Shown: positions 1 through 11,859, counted from the first letter of the stretch. The stretch is 64,000 nucleotides of DNA from Paraphysomonas bandaiensis (GCA_965644295.1 CBFFRP010000218.1:310001-374000), one strand, 5' to 3'. The notes: generated from the sequence alone by a model not told the origin. Numbers and translations are program-made.

Positions 1-1940
1 TATTACGTTCTTGTAATTATGAGTCGAGTACGAGAAACACTTTCTTACACAAAGCTTTCTTAGACATCATGGCGTGTAGGGAAGTGTGAAATAATCACTT
101 GTCACATCCTAAGTAACTGATCGTTAAAATATAATCTATATCTATTATCAGTTATTGTCATTAATTTATAGATTTATATTCTCTCTACTACCAATCAATA
201 TTTTATCAGATCTCAGATAAACACGATCTGAAACGTATTTTTTTTATTAATTCATGTATTATAGTCTATGCTCTATGCCACAATGGTAATGCATGGCATT
301 GATGGCCATTAATAGTAATGCCATTATAATTGCCGGGAACTGGACTACCATTAATGGGCCATTATTGGTTACCAGGCCCTGGACTATGCAGAGTGTGTAT
401 AGTCTATAGTTGCTTTTATTCAACGGTAAATGTCTTAAATACAGCTTTAATTGCATAAAAATAGCAAAGCTTCACATTTTGTTGATTAACTAGGATGTAT
501 AGATTTTCAATCTCGACACCTTATAGCATTTCTATGCAAGGTCATTTACTAACTAACTAACTGCGTCAATTTTGCTTGACTCTTAAAAAAATTTTTTTAG
601 TGCAACTTTTAGCCAGATAGATAAAAAAGTCAGACTCGCACTTTTTCGCGGTGTTCTGGGGGATAAGTACCGGAGATATTATATATTCGGGAAATTAACG
701 TGAGCCGCATATATGTAATCAGCAGATAGTGTTTTGCCCACTCATGGCCAGTAAATGTTTGTGCAGTACAAGATACACTACTAGTAAAAGTCATTTTTGT
801 AGACGTCTTTGGGCCTTGACGAATAGACAAGCATCCGGAAATGGGCTTCACCTCAAGAGGATCAGGGGTATTGGGCTACCTGCTGAAAGGTAACCGGGGT
901 ATTGTTGGGCTGCCCGCTGAAGTCAAGCATCGGGGCTAGTAGGTCACCTTAAGGTCAGAAAACAAAAGTGGTTGCACCTTGGTGGGATATCACTAGCGGG
1001 ATATCGTAGCGTTAACTAGCGGGATATCAGAGTTAAGCACTAGTTAGTTAAATTACTTTGCTACATTAGTTCTGACTCTTACACGCCTATTGCTACTAAT
1101 CAGACATTCACTACTGATATGACTACAAAAACAAAGAGAAAAATTGAGTCATAAAGACAATAATTGATGATATTTGTTATTGTGGTTTTCGTATTATTAG
1201 TGAGGTCACACATCTAAACTCTAAACACAGCCGTAATTATGAGTATTATGATGTGAAAAGTTATTATATTATAATATTTCAAGGATCGAAATAGTAATAT
1301 CCTTACTCGCTAACATGATTCATTGAAAAGTAGAAGTCCGAACTTTAAGTCTTTTTAACCTATTACTAACCACAAGGCCTCTCAATTCAGCTTCTCAGCT
1401 CTCAGTCAGTTTAGCCTTTGAGTAGCAAGAAGAATCTCAAATATACATCGTCATCACAACCAGCTCTTCTTGGAGAAAGACATTATTTAAGAGAGAAGGG
1501 CGTAGGCACAGTGAGTAGAGGGTTTTGTAGCTGGTCATCATGTGAGCATGTATTGTAAAAAAAGTATAAGAAGAAACGTGGTATTCTCGCTGAAGTGATA
1601 TACCCTTAAAAACTGAAGAATATGCCGGTATACTTCGTAATCGCAAAGCTATTGTTTGTTGAGACCTGTTATTGAGTAGGATAACTACTTGACAATAATA
1701 TGATCTACTAGAAGCTATTACGACTATGATGTTTCATAAAAAACTCAATAACAATCCGCGACATTTATATTGCACTATTAAAATGACGTGAAATGTCAAT
1801 AAAAATATCAGGAGTAGAACTGCAAATGCCATTCATCGCGATGAGTATAGTGGTCATTTCAAGACATTCACATGTTCCAAAATGTGTGCTTCTCGATGTC
1901 TACAATGAATACAAGTCAAACATATTTACACTGCGCCTAA
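1..1940. other. Intergenic region with repeats, no gene seen
   Basis: No open frame here looks like a protein. Around 260-400 lies an A+T-rich segment built on ccattaat/attaatgg and ending in CAGGCCCTG. It resembles, in reverse orientation, the right end of the hAT-type element at 21947-22729. Positions about 626-1102 hold a copy of dispersed repeat R2, described separately. The stretch 1105-1940 is A+T-rich and I see nothing in it except the 3' flank of the minus-strand gene that follows. Confidence 0.6.
626..1102 (+). repeat. Dispersed repeat R2, copy 1
   Basis: About 475 bp that reappear at 10543-11006 (opposite strand) and 39500-40015 (same strand, with an insertion). Shared landmarks in order are an actcgca start, gggggataag(t)accgg, gccgcatatat, gcagata, cccactcat, tctttgggcc, catccgg, cacctcaag, ccttaagg, gttgcaccttggtg and atatcagagttaagcact. 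This copy has two extra agcgggatatc units near 990-1030. It has no coding capacity and looks like a non-autonomous element. I could not define terminal inverted repeats or a target duplication. Confidence 0.75.
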
Positions 1941-4900
1941 TCATGCCTTCAACTTTTTATTGGATGAAATCGTATCCCCAAGACTTGGCGAAACGCTGCG
2001 CTTCGAGGAATCTCGAAAGGACGATTGTAGTTTCATTTCGGTAAAATTACATTCGTTGGCCTCAGAATTACTGCGCATTCGCTTTTGAATTGCCAGTGGA
2101 ATCGCCGTAGCACAAATGTGATTTCTAAGTTTAATGAGATCGTTCTGTATATTCGTCAGCACAGTGACTACGGAGTACTTGGGGCGAGTATGGAGAACAG
2201 TAAGGACAGTCACAATTCGCAGGGCGGCCTTTGGATAGTGATCCGCAATTGAGGCAATAGCATCTACACACTTTGTTCCTACAGACGTTGAGGAAGGAAC
2301 CTGTTTCCACAACGGGGACGACAGGGACTTTTGGACAAAGTTTTCAAAGGTATACGCCAGACTAGACAAAATTTCTGAGACGGAAGCAGAACAGCCTCTC
2401 ATCGACTTCACTCGGAATATAAAGCAGATGTGCTGTAACAAAACTTCCATTGCCTTAGTAGTAGAATACAAAGGTTCAATTTGACTTCCAGAAACACTGT
2501 CCAATACCTTAGTCACAATACGACTAAATATTCGTTCGTTATAGGATACCAGATAAAACGACGGCCAGTACAAAATGCCATAATATAAGACGGCGTCCAA
2601 GAGTAGGTCATTCTCGAAGAACATTGTAGCAATGGAAGAGGAGAGTGCAGACAAAAGGTTCTGAACAGTTGTAGTATGCTGCACCGTACCGCATACATTA
2701 GATGAGGCTGAGTTGCGATAAGTCTCCGACCAAAGTTCTAATAATGCCCTGATTGAAATTAACTCCTGTAGAACTATATATTCTGTGTCGTCGACCTGAG
2801 TGCAAAGTTCGAGATATGATCTACCGGAGGGAATAGCTGCATCTTTAGTGCTCTTGTATCGACTACGCACTACTCGTAACGCCTCATGAGCAGAGGTACG
2901 CGATGCTACAGTCACCGATCGATGAATAAATAACACTATCCGCAGAAATAAAGGGTCTTGTAGCATACTCATTGGTAAGCGTAGCAACAACAGCGGTTCG
3001 CGAACAAGTACACCATACGACACTATGACCCTTGGGCGCTGGACTTCACCGATTTCAAACAAGAGATTGGCCATATCTAGCTCAAAGCGTTGCGGTCGAG
3101 GATGAATGGCATGGGTCAGCCTCCAAAGTCGCCACAATCCATCCCAGGAGACCTTACCAGAGTGTCCTGTAGTGGATTGGGTAGAGTCCCGGGAGTGGCT
3201 CTTACTCAGACTGCATTGGGATGTAGATGTCACGGTGTAATTTTGAAGTATTCCGACAAGAACAGATGACAATTCGGCCTCGCTTAACTGTTGCAATCTC
3301 AGCATTATGTGGATAGCCCGTATTGGAGGGGCCAGAAGAGACACTGCGTCGTTGATTGTTAAGTCAGCAACTTCACAACTTGATGCCTCTGTCGCTACAA
3401 CGTTGCTGCTTGATAATACATATCTTCTACAAAATCGTGCCCAGAGCCTGTATCGGCGTTCCTTTAATAAAACCTCAGGACATATCTGACGAAGTAGCTG
3501 CAAGAATGACGATAGTAAATTAGATGCACAGTCAGAATAACACAATGCACCATTGGCGTCGCATTTGGACGCTTCACAGGACGACGCAACAGAGAGATGA
3601 ATGCACAGAGCGTCTTCCAGAGGCAGTTCTCGAGGATCACATGTCAGAATACAATTATAATTTGTTCTACAGCTCATGCTACTGAGTGACTGGTACTTGA
3701 GTGATATGTAGCACGTAATTGCTGCCAGATATTCCGCATCTGTATGTACTACTCCGCAGGAATATGGAGCACCACTTTTAAACATCTCCTTCAGCTTAGC
3801 CATAGACACTAAAGTAGCGACCTCCGAGTCTGTATCACTGAAGTCCAGTTCAGCAAATACACCATATTCTTTATCCAACAACTCACAAACTTCAGTTGGA
3901 ACTCTCTTTTGATTGGAAGGGTTCTGGTCATATAGGAGGTTTTTCGTAAACTCCAGAACATCAATAGGGAAGATGGGAACGGCTGCCTTTGAGAGAGTAC
4001 TCTTTTGTGTAGTGAGTGTACCACCATCAGCATTTTTATCCACTAGCGGGCGCATGACAGTATTGTCTCTGGTTCCATTAACTGCTTGGTCTATCCATGT
4101 ATCCAGCACCTCTTGCAGCCAACCATGTGGCGGACTCTTCACTCTACGAAGGGCTGTCATCATTATTTCTCGCAGAGAGGTGTCCACTCCACAACCTTTT
4201 ATGTGATCGGGAGTGAGCATGCGACAACGCATGAGGAGTAGGAGTGACGATATCCAATCTCCAGGAAACTCGCACAGAGATGATATCTCTTTCGGAATAG
4301 GCAACTCCAAAAACTGTTGTCAGTGTCAGTTTCATCAATGCAAAATACATCCACTCACATGTCTAAGAAGTACTTCATGATCTTTTTCAATTAAGCTCCC
4401 GGGCGAAGAATCAGATGCATCGCTATCAATTACAGAGCTCGTTAAGACCTGAGATAAGAAGAGATACGAACTGTGAGGAACATATTCCAACAGAGACGCA
4501 ATGCCCAAGTGCTTCGCACATATTTCTCGAAGAGCAGCGATTCTATTCAGTGATGTACAGCAGCGAATAAAGTAACAAAAGCAGTTGTGCTGGTAGACCA
4601 ATAGACTCTCAAAAGGAAGCGGAGTAACAATGTGACACAAAAGCGTATATGTGTGGAGGTAGTCGATCCCTCTCTCAGAAGAAGATGACAGAGCTGCAAA
4701 GCGGCGAGTGCTAGAAATATACGATATAACAAGAGCAATAGCAGAACGACAGAGTGCTGGGAATGCAGAATGATTTGTCATATCTGTACGGTGATTAGGA
4801 AAAGAATCAATAACAGCATCCAAAAATTTATGTAGTAAATTGGCTACTTCTTGTATATAGACAGGAATTCCATGTGCCGAAGGGTCCATGCATATTTCGA

Positions 4901-5951
4901 CAAAGCCGGGAGCGGACAAGAGTGCGCAGCAGACGCGTATCCGCTGAAATAGGCTACTGTACCCCTCCTCTTCTCGGAAGATAGCAGGGACATAATCTGT
5001 TGCCTCTTTCAGGAGCTCACAGATAAAATTAGAAGCGATGGAGGCTTCGAGATTAGAAAATAGCCAATGGTTTTCAAGTTTAACAGTCACAGCCGGAACG
5101 TTTGCTTTGTCGTGACGGGGAAGCAGTCCATTCAAATAGCTGGCAGCATCCCGCAAGTGATACCTAGTGAGGTCTAAACATACACCTGACAGCCGACAAC
5201 GGGCGGTAAGTATACCACGAATCACGGAGCACGTGTTTCGACCGCCGAGCACCGCAGCCTTGGTGAGGATCACGGGATATCTGTACCGCCCTGAATGATC
5301 TAGTACAGCACCCTCCTGGGAACTTCGCCTTTCAAGCATGTCTAGGATCCTCTCTGTAACACAACTAACCAGGAGTGGCGATACTTGGGCAATTCGCATG
5401 ACGTACTGATCTGCAATGGGAGATGAAAGAATAACTCGCAGTAGGGAACAAAAACAGTCCTCAGACTTCGAAGAGAGAAGCATAACAGCAAATATAAGGC
5501 CAATATCATCAATATATTCCTCAGCACAAAGAGTACTATCTTGATGTAAAATTCCACCGCATTTTCGGAGAAATTCCACCTCCCCACACACAAAAGCAAA
5601 CATCTCCTTCGCATTTGCACTTTCATATTCACTAGCACTGTAGTGCCGGGCCTGGTAGTCAGGGGGACAATGTAATACACAATCCCAATATTCCTTTAGC
5701 CGGCGAACCTACACATGAATTAACATGATTCAGACCGAAATGCAGATACTCACAGTGCAGTATGTCCAAGTTAGCGCAGTATTTCTCTTTAGTCGTGCAA
5801 TTATTTCCACTAATGCGATGCGTTTGCTAGAAAGAACATACACGAATACGCATAGATCGTTGAAACCATTATTAACTTTATCAACTAACTTGCTAATAAC
5901 GGAGTTGCTCTCCAGAGTGCAATCAGAGGCTGCATGTCCTTTAGCTGCCAT
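1941..5951 (-). CDS. INTS2: Probable Integrator complex subunit 2 (HEAT-like scaffold)
   Basis: Three exons (5951-5754, 5708-4359, 4313-1941) join in frame across two 45-nt introns with GTGAGT donors, giving about 1306 residues. The start ATG at 5951 opens MAAKGHAAS. The protein is a helical, HEAT-like chain without catalytic motifs. Two stretches recall metazoan INTS2 (about 1200 residues): one near residues 165-215 with the pattern VIRGIL..C.L.G..LDL followed by YLNGLL, and one in the third exon with LWRLWRLTHAIHPRP, then REPLLLLRLP and P.FLRIVLF. INTS2 is a core scaffold of Integrator, the nuclear complex that cleaves snRNA 3' ends and attenuates RNA polymerase II. The Ser/Lys/Arg-rich tail (RSVSPS, then NKKLKA) suits a nuclear protein. 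The family call rests on remembered patterns; another HEAT scaffold is possible. Confidence 0.6.
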
Positions 5952-6120
5952 CACATCAAGCAAATATCTACAAGAGGTTTTCAAAAGAGTTAAGGGTAAT
6001 TACCAGACATTAATGGATGGTTCTTATGGGCACTTCACTCCATTAGTTGCCTGTGCTACCGCCAGTGAAGTGGAAGGAATGTGGAGCACTCTAACCTGAC
6101 ATGCACATCTACATGCCTTA

Positions 6121-6360
6121 GGCCACTAATTATAGTGAGACAAAAGACAAAAAGACAGAAGACATTTTTCTGGAAAAATGTCTTCTGTCTTTGAAAAGCT
6201 GTAGTTATAGGAGGACAAAAGACAGAAATCCGTCGAAAGACAAAATGTCTTTTTGTCTTCGGCCGACAGAAAGACATAAATATGAGCAAATTTATGTCTT
6301 TTGTCTTCAAGGACAGAAATCGAGAGTGGAAGACATTTTTACACAATGGAGCTTCATTAA
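6121..6360 (+). repeat. Foldback-type repeat, left copy (GACAAAAGACA-rich)
   Basis: Begins GGCCACTAATTATAGTG then GAGACAAAAGACAAAAAGACA, and holds an 18-bp inverted pair (AGACAGAAGACATTTTTC and its complement) around 6155-6200. A second, direct subunit starts at about 6209 (AGTTATAGGAGGACAAAAGACAG). The same sequence in the opposite orientation ends at 8345, so the two copies could be long terminal inverted repeats of one 2.2-kb foldback element or two separate MITEs. Confidence 0.7.
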
Positions 6361-6393
6361 TAGTTATACACCTCATAAACAGCACCAGGCGCA

Positions 6394-6500
6394 ATGATTT
6401 ATAGTCTCAAGGATTGGCAGAAGCTTGCCATTGCTTTGGCAGGCATGGAGACCCATGGTGTCAAGACCACGACGATTACAGAGCTTGGAGAAACATGTCG
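6394..6500 (+). CDS. Candidate first exon of an unrecognised gene
   Basis: An ATG at 6394 opens 35 codons (MIYSLKDWQKL..., ending ELGETC) before a stop unless RNA splicing intervenes near GTGAAA at 6501. The composition looks like protein, with an amphipathic start and a KTTT run, but I do not recognise it. It lies about 440 bp upstream of, and divergent from, the start of the INTS2-like gene, so it would use a shared promoter. The joining to later exons (see 6883-7009) could not be settled in frame, so this may be a relic. Confidence 0.3.
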
Positions 6501-6649
6501 GTGAAACTACTTACGACACGCCGCACTCCTGTCAACAATGAAAGCACTGACATCTACATCAATGAAACCGTATCCCTGACCGAGTATATTCCGGCAGGAA
6601 CCATAACTATTATCAGATTGTGAAAGGTGAAGAGTGTGTGTTGATTTAA

Positions 6650-6714
6650 ACATACATATACATACATACATACATACATACATACATACATACATACATA
6701 CATACATACATACA
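6650..6714. repeat. (CATA)n tetranucleotide microsatellite
   Basis: About 16 uninterrupted or nearly uninterrupted units of catacatacata follow aaacatacatata. Read on the other strand the unit is TATG, the same as the much longer tract at 41419-41631. Open frames through it (Met-Tyr-Val-Cys repeats) are artefacts of the repeat. Confidence 0.95.
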
Positions 6715-6882
6715 ATAAGGAACTCTTTGGAATCAACTCTGAAACTATTTGGAAGAAATAAACAACACTGGAAATAAAGAAGGAAGTCAGTCATTAATGA
6801 GTTCACTCCAGATTTTGTTATCCTTTTGAATAAGGTATATATATCTTATAAAGTTATTCAATAGTAATATTTGTTGATGCAG

Positions 6883-7009
6883 GACGAAACAATACCGTCA
6901 GGCGTGCAGATGAGAGAGTTGCTCGTCAAGACGGTGGAGCTCTCCTGGAATCGTAAAGAAGCTGAAAGGATAAGAAGAGAGCTGGCACTAACAGCAACGC
7001 CAACCAATG
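6883..7009 (+). CDS. Candidate internal exon of an unrecognised gene
   Basis: A segment flanked by a good acceptor (ttgttgatgcag) and a good donor (caatg|gtaatt) encodes 42 residues starting DETIPSGVQMREL, with charged helix KEAERIRREL. No stop interrupts it in that frame. It could join the exon at 6394 or the coiled-coil gene at 8818, but neither junction can be made in frame with certainty. A stretch at about 8466-8620 could be another exon of the same unit. I do not recognise the protein. Confidence 0.35.
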
Positions 7010-7304
7010 GTAATTATCTTGGTCCGATTGATTGTCTGTTATCCATGCAAGTTCTGTTTGTTTTATACATATGTTGTTACTATATTATACACGTTAGTTA
7101 TAATGACGTTTGTCAGTGTCAGTTTTAAATTCACAACTTTGTTTATTACAATTGACTAATAATTATCACATGATCTAACTGTAAGATGCATTTAATCTTG
7201 CATGTAATCACAGATATATTGAATGGGATCTAACTACACAAACAACTGAAATGTAGTGTATGTTGTACATATAACATATTGGCAACATATTGTAATAAAC
7301 TAAA

Positions 7305-7800
7305 TATACACATTCAACTTCAATATTGGGTTAACAGAAACTCACTTCTATCTTAAGTATCAATTATGATATTGGCAGTCATATGTATAGATATCGTTAT
7401 ATTACAAAATTATAGAGAAACCACAATGATGAGTCAACTATCAAAAGGAGTTCATCAAACACTCCAAGTCATCATCCGTCTTTCGTCTGATGTGGAAGAT
7501 TATAATGATGTCAGTGCATGCGATCTATCTTCATAACCTGGACTTCGAAACAAGAGCAAGAATATTACAGGAGAGTTTAAGTGCCATATTTGATGCTGTA
7601 TAGGAAGTTAAGGGCAGTAACACCCAGCTCTTTCAACCCAGCTCTTTCAAGGTGTCCGTCACCACGTCGTGCGTATCAGGATTGTGCGCCTCATCTTACT
7701 ATCATTCAAATCAGGTGCACTCGCAGAGGCTGAGCGTGTTTATATAAATGTGATGATGATGCTAATCAAGGCATTAAAAAGCATCGTGCTTGAAACATTT
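7305..7800 (+). repeat. Dispersed repeat R1, diverged partial copy
   Basis: Matches the middle of the R1 units at 30.5-33.7 kb. Shared text includes cattcaacttcaatattgggtt, agaaactcacttctat, ttatagagaaaccacaatgatgagtcaa, ggacttcgaaac, attacaggagagtttaagtgccatat and aaatgtgatgatgatg. The terminal foldback of full-length R1 is missing. It sits between the two GACAAAAGACA repeats. Confidence 0.8.
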
Positions 7801-8199
7801 GATACGTAATTCCAAAACGCGTTCTGAATTTCTTGCCTGATGCAGTGTGACATGGTATATAATACAATACCAAAAGTCATACCTTCACAAGTTGTGGGGT
7901 CTCTTATCCTTGTATTCCTCAGCAGGAGTCCCCATGGTGTGTTATCGTAGCCAATCCGTTCGTAGACATTTCTTCTTGCAAAGATACGATCCTAACTGGA
8001 CGCTGGAGATTGCTTCATGAGCTGTTTGATCAAGGATGTCCTGCACAGACAACTTTCGGGACAATGCACTCACACATGAAATATCATGCTATCAACTTTA
8101 CACAGTCACTTGTGACTTATGTCGATGCTTAATGCATTGCTTCGCAGTATATTCAGTGAGATCTAGCAAGCAGGGAATGAGTAGAATTCAAAATTCTAA

Positions 8200-8345
8200 A
8201 AAAAATCGCTGTTTTGTCTTTTGTCTTTCTGTGTGCACTATAATTACGGCTTCGTTTGCATCCGACAAAAACAATTTGGATGAAAAAAAATGTCTTTTGT
8301 CGTTTTGTCTTTTGTCTCCACTATAATTAGTGGCCTTAGGCCACT
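8200..8345 (-). repeat. Foldback-type repeat, right copy (inverted)
   Basis: Two direct subunits, each TTTTGTCTTTTGTCT followed by CACTATAATTA, end in TAGTGGCCTTAGGCCACTC. On the minus strand this reads like the start of the repeat at 6121, with about 50 bp of near identity. Both copies are doubled subrepeats, a design typical of foldback elements. Confidence 0.7.
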
Positions 8346-8817
8346 CTTCACTCTCCACACTCACCAGCAGCAGTCAGTGTACTCCACACTCTCCGTATTT
8401 TATACTGTATGTGTATATGAGTGCGGTATGAGGAATACGTATATAATATCCGAAGAATACAGCAATGTGTACAGCAGTTGATGAGGTGGAGTTGGGAGGC
8501 TGCCAGTTGGGCCGCATCTATGAATGATGTGATGCGATATTTTGAAGTTGTCGAGTGGTACATTAACCAGACTATAAGAGACAACCATATCCAAAAGATA
8601 TCGACTATTTCAGTGGAATAGTTGTTAATTTATAGTACGACAGTTCGAGTTCTTTCTTCTCCATGAGAGCCTGTGTTTAAGAGGATAACATACACTGCTT
8701 TTGAATATTTGGAGCCATATATACCACAGGTTTGACTGCTATATATCGTTGTCATAGATTTCACTCATCATCACCTGTATTAATAATATTTTAGACTGTG
8801 TCAATATTGTTTTTGGA

Positions 8818-10123
8818 ATGAGCAGTCCTTTCGCGAGTAATAATTGTGCCTCTTCAGCGTTACAAACAGATAAGAATATTATGAATGGACTGAAGGTACG
8901 TTTGAGCTGTTTCGATAAGTTTGTAATATGTGGTACAGCTTCTTGAAGATCTGGAGACCAGTTCAAATCCCGATGACATCAATACTTACAAAGCGAAGAC
9001 TAGAGTTTTATTTGAGCAATTGCTTTTGAAATTGGAGGAAAATAGTGATCAGATATACTCACTTGAGCACCGCGTAAAGTATCTGGAGCAAGAGTGCGAA
9101 AGCAAGGATATACATATTGAAAAAATTACTGTTGCCATGCAAGAAGCTGTTGACGATTGTCGACAAGAAGCAGAAGATATGGTAGAGGAGATGGTGCGTA
9201 AGGTTTCAGCAGAAGTGAACCAACGAAGGGATGCGGAATTGCTGGTCTGCCGATTGCAAAGCGAGGTCTCTCGATTGAAGGTTATGAAATCACATATTTA
9301 TCTTCTAAACTAATATTTATTACAGGATACTCTTCATCTTCAAAAGCTTCCTGGCATAGAACAGAATCTGGATGATATTATTATTGAAATTCAAGAGCGC
9401 GAGTCCAGGACCTTCGAAGAAGAGTTGGGTAATTTGAAAATGGAGCTACGTATGAAAGATGATGAACTGCAAACTCTTCGCCGACAGAGAGAGGCAGAAA
9501 TGGAAGCAACAATATCTGTTGTTTCGGCTGCTCAGCAGAAGATTAATACCCTGCACCACCAAATGAAGGCATACGCACTGGCGCAGCAGCAACAGCGTGA
9601 GAGGGAATTGGCTCGGGAGCGATCCCCTCTCCTCATGGTGGTAAGTACCGCTGTGAAAACAATAATTTCTGTCCATGTCAAACATGAATGTGCTCATTTC
9701 GTGATGCAGCCACAACAACCAAGGGAAGTGTACCTCAGTGACAGTGAGACTCTCCCAGTCGACTGTGAAGCAGAACCCTTTGAACATGATGCTTCGTCTG
9801 GGCTACATCCTCAGGGAAATGGGCAACGAGAAAAGAAGGCAGTTGTACCTCACAAAAAGAAGCAACGCAATCGTCGTTCCCGCAACAAGAAAAATCAGCA
9901 ACAACAAGCTGCTGCGCCACCGGGCTCAGTAGAGAATCAGCAGCAGTTGTCTCCTGTGTCCTCTCGTACCTCTACCGGGGACCCACGGACAATATCAGCT
10001 CCTACCACTCCTTCCAGCTCAGTATCTACTCCGCAGGTGACATCACCTCCTACGAATGCATCAGGCACTGATCTTCGCCTAAAAAGCAAGACATTCTGGA
10101 GCGGTTTCAGACCGTCTGTGTAG
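8818..10123 (+). CDS. Coiled-coil protein with basic, Gln- and Ser/Pro/Thr-rich tail
   Basis: Four exons (8818-8895, 8939-9280, 9326-9640, 9710-10123) join in frame across introns of 43, 45 and 69 nt, giving about 382 residues. The ATG at 8818 (MSSPFASNN) is preceded by an open frame back to a possible acceptor (attttag), so an upstream exon cannot be excluded. Residues 27-245 are a long heptad-rich coiled coil, for example LLLKLEENSDQIYSLEHRVK. A basic cluster follows (HKKKQRNRRSRNKK, about residues 293-306), then a poly-Gln patch and a low-complexity Ser/Thr/Pro tail. The basic block could be a nuclear signal or bind nucleic acid or microtubules; that is inference. I do not recognise the family. 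Confidence 0.75.
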
Positions 10124-10542
10124 GTCTCGGCCATCCGAACTTCTTGTTCGTCTCTTGGAGGATATACACCAACTTTCACTGTGTGCAGTGGTACTGCTGC
10201 GGATGTCTGATCCATTGTTTTTTCGTGCTACGTTGTGCACTCTTTGTTTGCATGTACATTGACGGAAGCACTGCATGCATGTCAATTGGTGTGGAGGAGT
10301 TTACTATTTTACGGTGATGGATACTGTTGTCGGTGCGTGATGTACAAAGATAATATTCTTACATATGTCATAGTTGCTATGATAGATAGGTTAATTAATT
10401 AATTCCATCTGTTTAGAATTTGGTTATTCTCATGGCTTCAGTGTGTTATATTATCTTGGGGATTTAATTGCGAAAATGCCCCTCATAGCTACGCGTATCG
10501 AATTTCTACTAATAAATTCCGTGTATTGAATGTCTTATTATT

Positions 10543-11006
10543 AGAAATAGGCGTTTAAGAGTTAGTGTTTAACTCTGATATCCAACTACGTAACGCTACG
10601 AAAGCTGCTTGTGCGTCACCGCAAGCACCAAGGTGCAACCGCTTTCGCTCTATTACTCAAAGCAAACGGTGAGCAAGCAGAATGTTGATATACCTGACAA
10701 CTGCTGACTTCAGGATTTTTGTGTCCTTAAGGTGAACATTCCGAATACTTGACTTCAGCAGGTAGCCCAATACCGAGGATGCCCTTGAGGTGGGCCCATT
10801 TCCGGATGCCTGTTTATTTATCAGGACTCAAAGACGACTACACAAGTGACACTTACTTATTAGTGCCCCTTGTACCACACAAGTATTCGGCTATGAGTGG
10901 GCAGAAAATTATCTGCTGACTAACTATATATGCGGCCCACGTTAGTTTTTCGGAGAAATATATCCGGCACTTATCCCCCAGAACAAGGTGCGAGTCCGAC
11001 TGTGTA
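10543..11006 (-). repeat. Dispersed repeat R2, copy 2
   Basis: Read on the minus strand this copy runs from cagtcggactcgcac to the gcctatttctaataa end in the same order of landmarks as the copy at 626-1102. It is the longest uninterrupted version and retains the segment gcttgcggtgacgcacaagcagctttcgtagcg next to gttgcaccttggtg, which copy 1 has lost. Confidence 0.75.
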
Positions 11007-11245
11007 GAGGGCTGTATTCAGTTAATTCTAGTGCTCAGTGTCATATTCTGTTCGTGCGTACATGCACACCTTATTTTATATATTATATATAATATCTTAT
11101 ACATCCTACTTATACTTTCCGAAACTCTCCCGCCCCTTACTACCTTTTCTACATGGCCTAAACATTATTTCAAGATTAGTTTCATGCTGCATTGTTTTCT
11201 TTTTTGTCGCTCTCAATATACATGACTTTGTTGAATATTAGAAAA

Positions 11246-11418
11246 CAGGGCTGCGTATCAACTAATTGCTAAATTAATAGACGCAGGTAGTAAGCAATAA
11301 TAATTGCAATTATAACTTGCTGTCTCAATTCCAATTATTGCAGATTCTTGACGCCTATTGCTCAAAATAAGACTTTTGTGCAATTAATTTGAACTCAAAT
11401 AATTGATACGTAGCCCTG
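11246..11418. mobile_element. hAT-type MITE
   Basis: A 173-bp A+T-rich element with terminal inverted repeats CAGGGCTGCGTATCAA and its near-complement TTGATACGTAGCCCTG. It is flanked on both sides by TAGAAAA, a 7-bp direct duplication (8 bp with one mismatch). Ends of the form CAGGGC and an 8-bp duplication are typical of hAT transposons. There is no coding capacity. Related right ends without a clear left partner occur near 18395 and 61545. Confidence 0.8.
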
Positions 11419-11859
11419 TAGAAAATGGCAAAACTGATCATTTAAAAGAATTACCTCTTCACTCAGTTCAGCGTACATCAATTTTTGTATCACAAGGTAA
11501 TTTGTCTATTATTTCCAGCCCCGACTTAGATGCTTTTAGTACGTATTACGTATACATCACATACAAATAAAACGTTAATCTGTTACTCCTAAATATATCG
11601 GCGATCTGCATTCTAACAGTCTAACAGTGACAAGAAAAATCCAGTGTTGGAATTTGATTAAGATTTCATCACAATTGTAAAATAATTATCTGGATTCAGT
11701 TTACACTATTTTATTATACATTCGTAGAGAGTGTGGCATCACCGTTTTTTAACTACCACTCATATTAGATACAGTGCAGTTACTAGATGTTAATATTATT
11801 CGAGTTAGAGGGTCTATATATACCAACAACAAGCTGGAAAAAAACGTCCGACATTTCTG

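Larger units (their letters stand above)
10124..11859. other. Intergenic region between convergent genes, repeats
   Basis: The coiled-coil gene and RAD16 end toward each other here. The stretch holds an R2 copy (10543-11006, minus) and a hAT-type MITE (11246-11418), listed separately. The remaining sequence is A+T-rich with no supported gene. Confidence 0.6.

Noticed and set aside
5725-6099. Plus-strand 124-codon frame opposite the INTS2-like first exons
   Set aside because: It is antisense to better-supported exons and crosses their intron.
8421-8621. 66-codon plus frame as an exon of the coiled-coil gene
   Set aside because: Protein-like in part, but no donor/acceptor pair joined it in frame to the exon at 8818; it is mentioned only as a possibility.
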